Below are positions 1 through 9,552 of a stretch of 64,000 nt of DNA, one piece after another; the first letter of the stretch is position 1, and each line of letters begins with the position of its first letter. The notes beneath the pieces are model-generated. The model worked only from the letters and a program-made list of their open reading frames with translations, searched no databases and had not been told where the DNA came from. The stretch covers positions 2,356,001 through 2,420,000 of the forward strand of contig NW_024468909.1 in NCBI RefSeq assembly GCF_011745365.1. Direction: 5' to 3'. A program made the translations under genes and the position numbers. The DNA comes from Cryphonectria parasitica EP155. Lineage: Eukaryota > Ascomycota > Sordariomycetes > Diaporthales > Cryphonectriaceae.

Positions 1-1017
1 CCGGTGCCTGAGTGGTCTGCGTGACGGCTATGGTGACAGTCTAGGTAGATGGTGGGAGCATATCAATGGTGACGGTCTTGGGAAGAAGTTTCTTCAGGTA
101 TGGATAGGATATTTTTGCTCACTTGACAAGCATCACGTCGGGTGGGGTTAGGTTTGGTATAATCTGTATTTCAGCAGAGGGCTCACAGAGGGCTTGATGT
201 GGTTTTTCATTCTTTTTTCTCAATTTTCATATCTATCCAAGGGTAGAGACAAAGTGTAAGCCTGGTATCATGTCTCAAGGCGTATAGGCCAACCATACAA
301 TTGATTTATTTTACGTGGGATGGACACCTCCCGAAATTTCGAATTAGCATCCTCTCATGACGCAGTAAATGATTCAATTATTTTTTAAAAGAAAATGCAT
401 AGCAGGAGTATTGTTTTGATGCAGTGGCTCCACCTGTTCACAGCGGTCCACTATTCACAGTATTTTGGTGGAGCAATGAGGCTCAACTCAATCATGATGT
501 CCACTTGTCTTTTCTCATGGTTATGAATATGGGGGTTGAATTCCACCTTACCCGTGCTTTCACAAGAAGATTATTGTATGTAGCAGGTGAGTGTGTTTCT
601 TACAGGAACAAAGTTGTGACAGCCTTATTGACATGTTCCCACCCTCGCGCTCCCGTCCCCTCCTTTATGTGTGTGCCTCAATACTTGGGCACCCAAACAC
701 CAACTTTCAAAACAGAACACCAACCCAGAACGGAAGCTCGGCAGTTTCGAGGTACTCTTGTATTTTCAGGCATATACTACTCTGATAGTCTCCAGCACAG
801 AGCCTCTTGGACTCTGTACAGGGCATCTGTTGTATACTGGCGTCGTGGTGTGCAGTTTTGCAGCCTGCGTCAAAGGGAATAAGGCTGTGGCCTACTTGCC
901 CACTTTCGAGGTCACATGGAATAAGCACTTGACAACGATTTGTAACATCACTAGCTGAAAAAGCTGACTGCATATGCAAACCAGAGACTTCAATGGCACG
1001 AAAGTTTACGGAAAGAC
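1..1017. other. gene-poor left edge
   Basis: No open frame here has a family resemblance, good splice sites or a believable length. The stretch lies downstream (3' side) of the minus-strand gene that begins at 1706. It may hold that gene's 3' UTR, but no transcript signal is clear enough to place. Confidence 0.4.
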
Positions 1018-1706
1018 CTATTCCACACCAAATAGCAGAGCTCGCACCCAGCCCCAGGCCCCAGCTACTCCTGCCTTCTTGACCGGACCCTTTGTAGAGG
1101 GAGACGATTCGGCAAGTTTTCCCCTAGTCCCAATAAGATTATATTGCTTCGACTCATTCTCAGCCACGTTATCTGCGATCCGCGCTTTGATTGCAGGCGG
1201 CGCCTCCTCCAAACCTGCGATGCAGTTCTCGTTGATAGCTTTATGACGAGTGGTGTTGTTGTCTGTATAGTCACGCGCAAGACTCAGTACAATGTATCTC
1301 TGAACAAGAAAAATCTCACTTACTAATACAGAAATCATGCTGCTGTGTGTCGCCGGGTTTTGGCATCCCGGCCTGTTGCTGAGTCTGTTGCTTGGGGCCC
1401 GAATAGCTGGAGGCTAACTCAACATTGGCTACCAGCCTTTCCACATGATCGTAATGGGGCAGCGCCAGCTCATTGCCATGAAGTTTGACTAATCCGGGCA
1501 ATTCGACCCCGACAGTGCCTTGGGACTGAAGCTGTGCGAGTACCTCCGTGACTCTAGCCGTGACAGCATCCATAGAAGGTGATGAGGTTTCTGTACGGGT
1601 ACCACGCGACTCCATATGTCAGCTCAAACCCACAGACAACCGTGACTTTGATCAAATCTCACAAGAGGCACTCACCGCCCTGGACGAGGGTACCGGTCTG
1701 AGGCAT
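1018..1706 (-). CDS. unrecognised three-exon protein with amyloid-like motif
   Basis: I do not recognise this protein. My model has three exons, 1706-1676, 1590-1324 and 1262-1018, giving about 180 residues. Both introns are phase-compatible: the donors are GTGAGT and GTAAGT, and the first has a GCTGAC branch. The N-terminal half is weakly helical, followed by a Gln-rich linker. Near residues 125-146 (bases about 1185-1129) is the segment ARIADNVAENESKQYNLIG, whose pattern N-x-A-x3-S-K-Q-x-N-L-I is repeated in the SesA protein encoded upstream at 2432-2494. The C-terminus is Gly-rich and hydrophobic, ending WVRALLFGVE. Such shared motifs in neighbouring fungal genes usually mark partners in amyloid-based signalling. 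That role is inference; the exon model is moderately supported and the motif itself lies in an uninterrupted frame. Confidence 0.45.
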
Positions 1707-2392
1707 GATGCAAACGATGAGGACTTGCCGTTGTTGTAGTGCGGTTGGGAGGGGCTTTTGTCTCGGATTAGAGGAGGTTGGAGATTGCGCTTTGGAATTT
1801 TCTTTTGAAGAGGCACACGAAGATGCCAGTATTTGTAGCTGTGCTCCATCTACCCCCACCTTCCCTCTGAAGAACTTCCCGACATCTCCGCTCGGCCAAG
1901 TTCCTCGTATGCTCCAGAGCACATCGGAGGGTTGCTTCGTGCAAGGGAGTATTGGTCACATGTACAGCTTTCCAATGATTACCAACCATACCTGTATCAG
2001 GAGCATCTGGCCGGTTTCAAAGGAGGTGGTGGTGGGGGGGAGGGTGAAGGGAGGGGGGAGGGGGGGATATTGGTGGCGCCATCTTGGAGAAGACGATTGG
2101 ACGGAGGACCGGTATGAGCCATGGGCAAAGAGTCATCTACGTCTGTTCCAGGCTGCAAGATTGGTACAAACTAAGAATCACCTAATCGAGAGGCTGCTTG
2201 CTGATCACTGTACCTGCCCCTCTGATGAGCTGCAAGCAAGCGAGCACAAGAGATGTAAAAGTTACGAGGTGTGTGTGAAGGCTCCATAGATGTAGACTAT
2301 CACTGTGTAGACTGCACCGGCCTGGTGAGAAGGGGGCATGCTTCCAATCAACCAATGCCATCTAAGTAAATCACTGTCAGTAATGAAACAAG
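1707..2392. other. intergenic, G-rich tract
   Basis: This 686-base gap separates two minus-strand genes. It contains a G-rich run around 2027-2067 on the plus strand (several GGGGGG blocks) but no supportable coding sequence. It should hold the promoter of the gene starting at 1706 and the 3' end of the SesA gene. Confidence 0.4.
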
Positions 2393-3142
2393 TCAACCAG
2401 CCATATGTACAAGTATGCTGAGTGGAACCGTCCCGCCCAGAATGAAGTTCTTCTGGCGGCTGTTCCCCAGAGCTCTGTTGCCCTTCAACTCTGCCGTGGT
2501 CGAAGTCGCTGAACCTTCCAGCGCTATGATGCCGTTCACCTGGTCCGCCTGCTCCCACGTCTCGTTGTCCTCCAGCACCAGGCGATGATGGATATCCTCG
2601 TCTGCACTGCGGATCGGCCCCTGTCTCGCCGTTGGCACTTCCAGCTCAGACTTCTGCATGCCCTCCACCACTTCTCCCATCAGGCCCACTTGCAGCACGT
2701 TGATCCTAAGGAGCAAATCACCCCGGGCTCCGTAGAGCCGTCCCAGGACGTCTCTCAGGTGAGCCTCTTCTGCCTCTCTGCGGCACAGTGCATGTAGACT
2801 CTGCCGTAGCGTGCTCCTGCGCTGTCGTGCTACCATGCCCTCCAGTATATGGTTGAGCTCTCCTGCGACAGCATATATATGCTGAAGGGCTTGGTCGACG
2901 CCAGGGTTTTGCAAGTTCGGCTCGCGCTCGACGAGGTGCATCGTGTCGAGTAGACTGGACAGCAGCCCAGCGGTATTTGCGCGCACCTCAGGTGCTGTAC
3001 GCACCGCCTGACGCGCCCGCGAGATCATTTGCCATAATTTGATGGCTTCGCCGAGCAGCTGGGCGATGGCTGCAGCGGAACCAATTGCATCCTGGAAATC
3101 CGCAAGGTATTTCAAGTCAGTCAGTGCACAGACACGCAGCAT
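2393..3142 (-). CDS. SesA-domain protein with C-terminal amyloid-like motif
   Basis: A single open frame of 249 residues. Residues about 16-160 look like the SesA domain (N-terminal domain of fungal NACHT/P-loop NTPases). It opens with a hydrophobic helix (GSAAAIAQLLGEAIKLWQMI), followed by a region with NPGVDQAL and conserved leucines. SesA domains act as effector or adaptor domains in fungal NLR-type cell-death systems, at or near membranes. No NTPase follows. Instead a linker leads to LKGNRALGNSRQKNFILGG near the C-terminus (bases 2494-2432), and the protein ends soon after. The layout, globular effector then a short N/G/Q motif, is that of HET-S-like prion-controlled effectors. The start is the first ATG in frame; an upstream exon cannot be excluded because a TTTCCAG lies just before the first SesA helix. 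Family call fairly sure, amyloid role inferred. Confidence 0.65.
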   Translation of the reverse strand: MLRVCALTDLKYLADFQDAIGSAAAIAQLLGEAIKLWQMISRARQAVRTAPEVRANTAGLLSSLLDTMHLVEREPNLQNPGVDQALQHIYAVAGELNHILEGMVARQRRSTLRQSLHALCRREAEEAHLRDVLGRLYGARGDLLLRINVLQVGLMGEVVEGMQKSELEVPTARQGPIRSADEDIHHRLVLEDNETWEQADQVNGIIALEGSATSTTAELKGNRALGNSRQKNFILGGTVPLSILVHMAG

Positions 3143-3761
3143 ATGCTTGATGAGTAAAGGGTGGAGTATTTGCTTGCCATGGATAGCTTATCGAGAAAGC
3201 AAAAGAGTCGGCTCGGTGATCGAATAGCGAGATTGTTCGAAATAATTCAGAAATCAGACGGAACTGATGCTTAAGGTCATTGCAATACCCGACAACAGAA
3301 CACATCCGAAAGGCGAGGGCGGCAGTGAGAAAGAACACCGAAAACAAAAGCCACATCACAGCCCGAGTACTTACTTTTAATAATCCGATTCGCACATAGT
3401 CAGTAAGATCGTTTCCCCTCCCCCCCTTCTCTTTTTTTCTTCTTCTCTCTTTCTGAAAATTCTTTCCTTAAGAAAAATAAACAATACCACCCAACTCACG
3501 CCGCTGGGAGGCAAGCAGCACCGCCACTATTGTTTGCTGTAAACCCCCGTTTGTAGTAGTGCTTCTGTTTCACAGCATTAATACGTGGCATAAATGGGTC
3601 CACAGGAGCTTATCGTCGGGCGTTGCTGCGGCACAACAGGCGGCAGGAGCGCCTGTGTTCTACTGGACATAGCCTGAGTAAGGCCGTGCAGCTTGGACGC
3701 TTAGCACCTGCCACCAAGTCAGAGGAGTAGCCGATGTGGACACTGGAAGGAGCCACCATCT

Positions 3762-3762
3762 C

Positions 3763-3794
<32 letters not shown>

Positions 3795-3796
3795 CC
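3762..3796 (+). repeat. (CAA)n microsatellite
   Basis: About eleven uninterrupted CAA units, outside any supported coding sequence. Confidence 0.95.
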
Positions 3797-4789
3797 ATAC
3801 CTTCCTCTCCCCATCTTCCCTCTCTCTGAAGAAGTAATTCTGTGTCCACAGACGAGTGTGTACAGCAACAGGAGAATACAAGCTGTGCCTACTATGAATT
3901 GCTTCTGCTTGGAAACAGCAGAACTCCCTCTGGGCTGTGAGAACGTCATGTCTATCTCGGCTGAATCTTGTTCTGGTGCTGTGGTTCTCTCGCATAAAGC
4001 TCCGGGTTAGCATTCCTTCCTGCTTTGCATGTATTCTGGCCTCCATAGCTTTTCATCACAAGGTGCGTGCCCACCCACTCGTTACTTAGGATGCGATGTT
4101 GTCACAGTGATGCTGACCATGGTCATACGAGAGGACCCTATAGCGTCATCTGCCAAAGTATTTCTCGCATCGTCACTATGGCCGGTAACATGGATTCTTT
4201 CCTTGCGACCTTCGTCGTTCTTCTTCCCCTGAGGGCCCTTGTCGTCGGTCAGAGATGTCAGGTCGATGCATTTTGAACATCCTCCGAAGGGGCATGTTAT
4301 TACTACGTGATTGAAAGACGTATACAGTACCCCGCAGGACACCAGATACCTTCCATCTCTCAGCAGCAGTGGCTACGTGTTCGGGCTTCTTTTGATCAAG
4401 GCCCACCTGTGAATCAGGTGTGCACCTAGGCAGTGAAAAGGGGGGTTGGTCAGGTAGAAATGGAGGATCGTCGGGACCGACGGGACGGACTACCAAAAGC
4501 TTGCTGGTGTCCGCTGATACGAGAAGCCCAAGCAATGCAAGGTTTGCCCAATGGAAGCAGGGTGAGCCCATTATGGTGTGTCTCCTTCCGGCAAGCCAAC
4601 ATGGCTACTGCAACATGCAGAAGGAGCCTGCAGATCAACGTGTCGGAGAGGACGGAGCCACGGTACAAGACACCATCACTATCACGGTGTCAAGGGATGT
4701 GACGAGCCTGAAGGACTGTGAGACCTGCTCCATTCGGACTTCCATGGCTTACTGCGTCGATAGTCTGCCTGCAAGGAGGGCGGCGAGTG

Positions 4790-5060
4790 GATCATGGGTG
4801 CCGTCGACATCCAGCACCACCCTAAGCGGTGCGCTGTATATGGGCAAAGGACCGACATGCCTGGGATGTAGTGATCTTCGAGGTGGTCAGAGACCGGTCG
4901 AGGCGGTGATAGTGATGATGATGGAGGGCAGTGAGTGGACCATGGACGCCGTCGACGTCTAACATTACCCTAAAGGCTGCGCTGTATGTGGGCAAAGGGC
5001 CGATCTTCCCAGGGTATCATCCAGAGACAAGCCAAGGCGGTGACTGTGATGGCGTTGGAG
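4790..5060 (+). repeat. imperfect tandem duplication, two units of about 140 bp
   Basis: Two adjacent direct copies begin near 4792 and 4936. Both contain GCCGTCGAC, then ACCCTAA, then GCGCTGTAT, then GGGCAAAGG, then CAAGGCGGTGA or its cognate, at matching spacing. Many of the differences between copies are transitions. The origin is unknown and no open frame spans both copies convincingly. Confidence 0.7.
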
Positions 5061-5313
5061 GGCGGGGTTGTGACAAAGTGCATGCCGCAAAGTCTGGTTC
5101 GCAGTAGCAAAGCTCAGAAAAACGGTCTATGGAGGGAGAGATCAAAAGGGTCTTTCTCTCTTCCAGTTGCAACTCCACTATGGTAAGCTATTTTGAACGA
5201 AAGCACTCCCTCTTCTCGCATTACAGCGGCCAAACTCGCTAATTTATTTCATACCCAGAGCAATAAAAGACTGGGGGGCAATCTGAAAGACACTGCGCAC
5301 ATTCAACAAGAAA

Positions 5314-7888
5314 ATGTGGTTTTTTCAATCACAGGCAAAGCCGGGGAAGGGGAAAGCAACTACTGCAAATATCCCAATCGTTCCCCACGAGCAGGCAGCC
5401 TTGGCCCCAAAACATTCCGGTAAAGCTCCACGGGCACCGCACAATGGAGAGAATGACAATCCAACCGGGCTACACTCACAGAAGCGTGCCAGTATGGAGG
5501 AGTCAGGCTTCCGTTCTGCGAGCGAAGGGCAAACCGGTGGCTCAAAGTCTTCATGTATTGTAGGTGTAGCGAGAGAGCCGGTCTCCCCATTCATCTACGC
5601 ATTCGATAAGCAATGCTCCAACACCACTCTCACGGCTGGCCAGGATCGAGTGCGAGAGGGGACCACATCTAGTAACCGGACCCCACCGAGTTCCTCTGAG
5701 ATATCCTCTTGCCCCGATGCAAGCGGTGAAGTCTGTCAACAGGATAATGCACAGTGCATTGGGCAACACGAGGTAAGATCTTGAAAATTGACATAAGCAA
5801 GCCTTTCTATAGTACTGGGTCAATCTAACTAGCAGTACTGCGCAGTCTACTGGAGAAGTCGGAGGGGATGAGAGTATCGTGCGGAGTCCCTCGACCGGTG
5901 AGCCAGTCTTCGGGACAGTCGTTGGGCGCGAGACGAACACCTTACGAATCCACTCGCCCTTGCTACTTAATGCAATGAGGATACCTCCTATCAACAAACC
6001 TGCCCTCCCTCCAACCCCAACGAGTCTCCGTGAGCCGTACGAGTGGGTCTTCCACAACCGTAAGAGGTTGCTATCCATAAACCAAGGCGATGCTGGTCAA
6101 CACGCAAAGCTCTTGCTGGATTTCGTGCGGAAGGAGCACTCCAGTACCTGGTACAAACTCAACGAGATCGACGCCAGCAGCTGGACAAATATCTCCTTCG
6201 ATGATCTATGGCTTCTATACAAACCAGGTTCGACGGTGTTTACCAAAGACGACGGTGGATGGAGAGCGTACAAGATCGGCACGGTCGAGTCCTGCAGGCT
6301 CTCGGAGAAGGAAGATTTTCGGATGAACTGCTACTACCTTGACTTTGATGAGACTGGAAACTGGCTGGTCCCACGGCTCGAGGTGTTTTCCATAAGTCGA
6401 TTCTCTTCCGAACGATCGATCCAGACCCTGGATATCCTGCCGGATAAGTACGTCCGCAGTGAAGAACATCTCCGAGAGAAACTTTCCGAACGTGGTGAGA
6501 AGTATTGGAGTTACCGACGCCGGCCATTCTACCAAGAATACAGAGGAGATGCGTGGCCTCAAACAGTGCAAAATGTAAGAGATCCCCTTCCCTTTCCCTC
6601 CGCCTTGCCACAAGCAGACCCCATGGCCCTCAAAGCCCAAGACTAACAACTATCATTAGGGTCCAGTGAAAGTCGTTGTTGACTACGCGACCGCCAGCAA
6701 GCATGAGTGGGACAGGGGGCGAGGTCCTTCTCGCATCTATGATTCTGCCTGTCGCGGTTGTCTCGGAGAGGGTCTGGACCTAAGACCTCACCCACAAGGA
6801 AGCCCGCATGACCCTGATGCATGTGCCCGTAAGGACGCAGTAGATACCGACGGGGATGAAGATAAGTTCTATGAACAGTTAAGCTTTTGCCCTTCTAAGA
6901 TCTGGGCTTTCTCCCTGAGGCACATGACTTGGAAAATGGTCAAGCCTGAGCACCTCCAGCAGGTCGCGCCTCGCCCGCAAGCCCTTGATAGGCTATGGCT
7001 GAAGTCGGACGATAAAGAGTTTCTGGGAAACATAATACGCACGCATCGTGGCGATAAACAATTCCATCCCAGTATTGTCTCCGAGACAACTGGGAGCCTC
7101 AAAATCCTCCTCCACGGTGAGCCCGGAACGGGGAAAACCTTGACAGCCGGTAAGTTATATATCTTTCTTAGTCCATCTTCCCTTTCCACTGACTCAGAGC
7201 ATGTGTTTTCGTCGATCTAACACCTTAGCAAGAATGCCTTTCTGAGGAATTTGGCGTGCCTCTCTACACGGTCAACTTCGGTGACTTAGGCGTGGAGCCG
7301 GACGTGCTCGGGCAACGACTCGAGGAGGCCTTTCTTAGGGCCGCGAACTGGAAGGCCATTCTCTTGCTTGACCACGCTGGAACCTTGATTGCGAAACGCC
7401 ACAGTAACTGGACATTCCATCATAACTCTTCCGTCTCTGTATTCCTTCGCCATCTCGATCATTCTAAGGGGCTTATCCTCATAACATCTACCCCGTCCCC
7501 GCTGGGCCTTGACCCGGACTTTGAGTCCCGCCTCAACATGTTACTGCCCTTTCCCAACTTCACGTTCGAGGCTCAGAAGTTTGTCTGGAGGAAATTAATT
7601 GACAGCCTCCAAGGCCCTGACGACTTTTCCAAGATGCCACTCATTGATTTCATAAACAATGAGCTTCCGAATCTGGACGATGGGGCCTATGCTCAGATGA
7701 ACGGGCGCCAGATCACGAACTGCTTTACTGCCGCCTTGTTCCACGCTCACGGATCCATCAACAGTGATGGTAACAATCTGACTTCGCGTCATATCAAGGA
7801 AATTCTGAGATTGGGGAAAGAATTCAAAGACTACTTAGCCCAAATAGAGAAGAAGTCCGATAACCGGGCTATGTGGTGGGGGTCATGA
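5314..7888 (+). CDS. DUF7025 / AAA+ ATPase with altered Walker B
   Basis: Four exons, 5314-5772, 5846-6574, 6660-7149 and 7233-7888, encode about 778 residues. The first exon is a disordered Ser/Thr/Pro-rich leader. Exons 2-3 hold the DUF7025 region (DDLWLLYKPGSTVF, then a YLDFD strand) that precedes the ATPase in this fungal family. The AAA+ core has an intact Walker A, GEPGTGKT, and the intron 3 junction restores the conserved LTAECL. The Walker B region reads LLLDHAG where the family has LLLDEAD, so the catalytic glutamate is histidine (codon CAC near 7371). Sensor 1 (LILITST) and the arginine-finger segment (DPDFESR) remain. Such proteins are related to Bcs1/katanin-type ATPases, but their substrates are unknown. 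It may bind ATP yet hydrolyse it poorly. The intron 3 acceptor is AAG, less common than CAG/TAG but required by phase. Confidence 0.85.
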
Positions 7889-8485
7889 GACATGTGAAGG
7901 TCTTGTATCATCCTTACAACATTTCATCAAATGGATCCTCCTGTGGCTTTATGCGTCGATGTGACTTAGCCTGGGTGCTACGTACCACATGTATGTAGTT
8001 CCCCTCTGACTGCCTTGTTCCATACACAGTATGTACTATACACGACTTTGATCCGTCTTTACTTGAACCTAGATCGGCGTATCCACGTAGAACCCAGTTC
8101 CCTTCCCATCCCACCGAGTCCACCAAGCCTTCACAACTTCGGTCCGAATATTGCCTCACTCTCGGGAGCATATGCAATTTTCAGAAGATTCTGCCGGATG
8201 TTCCGCCACGGTTGCCACTCTCACACGAGAGGCAGCGCACAGGACTGTCCATCCCCTCGCCATTCAGTTATTTGGTCTTGTCACGTGAGCAAGGACCAGC
8301 GGAGAGACTGCTTGCAAAGTATGTAAGACAGTGTCCGTAATGTACCTTGCGAGGAGAAGGAGACACCAGATCCTTAGCTGGCCATCTGGGATGCGACAAA
8401 CTGCAGATGTTTGGCTACACATGAGCCGCCTGCAGTGTTGCCATGAATGGACGTGCTGAATGTGTTGAATAATGGTCTTGGCTGT
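7889..8485. other. convergent intergenic region
   Basis: About 600 bases separate the convergent ends of the AAA+ and STAND genes. I see no coding sequence with support. Both 3' UTRs must lie here. Confidence 0.45.
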
Positions 8486-9552
8486 TCACCCTCCCACCCG
8501 CCATGCCGGACCAGGTAGTACAGGCAGCGTAATCTTGGAGCATTCCATGATGCCTTTGAAGTAATTGTGCGCGCCTGGCACCCTGCGGGTCACCATAACC
8601 TTGACCACAGTTTTCTTTTCCTCTTTGGCAGCTTGCAAGAAATCTCGAAGACCTTCAACAAATGGCTGGAAGGGGGCGTCGACGCTATCGAGCATAACGA
8701 TGAGGGTTTTTATACCAGCGATGTCGATGTACCTTTTGAATGTGTTCCAGAGATCCTTGGGTTGGTTGGCTGCGCCTGCAAAAGCGGATTTCGTCAAGCC
8801 TTCCTGCTGGCATACGACAGGGTCGGAAGACCTGCGTTGATGAATCGCGAGGAGTTGAAATAGGAGATGCTTTATTGCCTTCTCCTCCAGTGTCCCCTGC
8901 ATGGCATCCCAGGGCCCACCACAGAAATGAGCCACCACAGCAGTACTTTTTGGATCTTCCGAATTCTCTGGTGCTTTTTGGATGATCTCCATCATCTCCA
9001 GGATGAGATCTGCTGACCAGGTCAACCCGCTATCCGACCCGTCATCCTCCTTGCATCCATCTATCAATATAAAGTGAGGGTCGGAAGATCTCAACCACTC
9101 TTTCACCTTCTGCCAATCCGTAGCATTGATCGATCGTATGACGTATGGCTCAGTTCTGTAGGAGCGGCGTAGGTATTCTGGTGTATGGTTTGGAAGACTG
9201 CGAATCTCGGGTAAACTCTTGTTATGGTCATGCCGGTTGTTCTCTGGGATTGCTGTCCCACCAGGCTGAGCGCGGGGACCAACATCCAGCGCCCCACCTC
9301 GAATGTTGCCTCTCTGATCTGATCCCTGTAATATAATCGGGTCTGGCATCAAAGACTTGAGAAATCCGATTACTGTGCCCTCCGAGTTAGCAGATGCCGG
9401 CGTGAATCAGGAGACGTTTCGAATTTACAAAATTCCCGATCAGCAAGGCTGCGCTCTGCGCAGAAATCCAAGATGATTTGAATGTTATATTGGTGTCCAG
9501 ATCCGTAACAAACGTTCTCCTTAACATCAAAATTGCGGCTTTGGCTCGTCAT
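8486..9552 (-). CDS. STAND/NACHT-like P-loop protein, short form
   Basis: Two exons, 9552-9429 and 9372-8486, encode about 336 residues. The 56-base intron has GTAAAT, a CTAAC branch and CACAG, and keeps phase. The N-terminus carries ENVCYGSGHQYNIQ, the kind of G/S/N/Q motif that precedes many fungal NACHT proteins. The core then matches the order of a fungal STAND module: a strand ending HFILIDG in place of the P-loop, a helix-strand with VVAHFCGG, a segment KHLLFQLLA, and KTLIVMLDSVD at the Walker B position followed by KVMVTRR. The P-loop GKS/T is absent (GCKEDDGSDSG), a degeneracy seen in some fungal members. The protein stops soon after, with no WD40, ankyrin or TPR repeats. It may be a stand-alone regulatory module or a truncated NLR. 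Confidence 0.65.

Larger units (their letters stand above)
3143..5313. other. gene-poor region with repeats
   Basis: No gene could be supported in these 2.2 kb. The region holds a pyrimidine-rich tract near 3410-3450, a CAA microsatellite at 3762-3796 and an imperfect direct duplication at about 4790-5060. An open frame at 4420-4962 runs into the duplication but resembles no family and has no splice or codon support. Confidence 0.4.

Noticed and set aside
3375..3397. Mini first exon for the SesA gene using GTAAGT at 3374
   Set aside because: The ATG upstream of that donor is in a frame that stops before it; the open frame there begins with GTG.
4420..4962. 180-codon frame over the tandem duplication
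   Set aside because: The two duplicated units do not encode related peptides in this frame, and no homolog is recognised.
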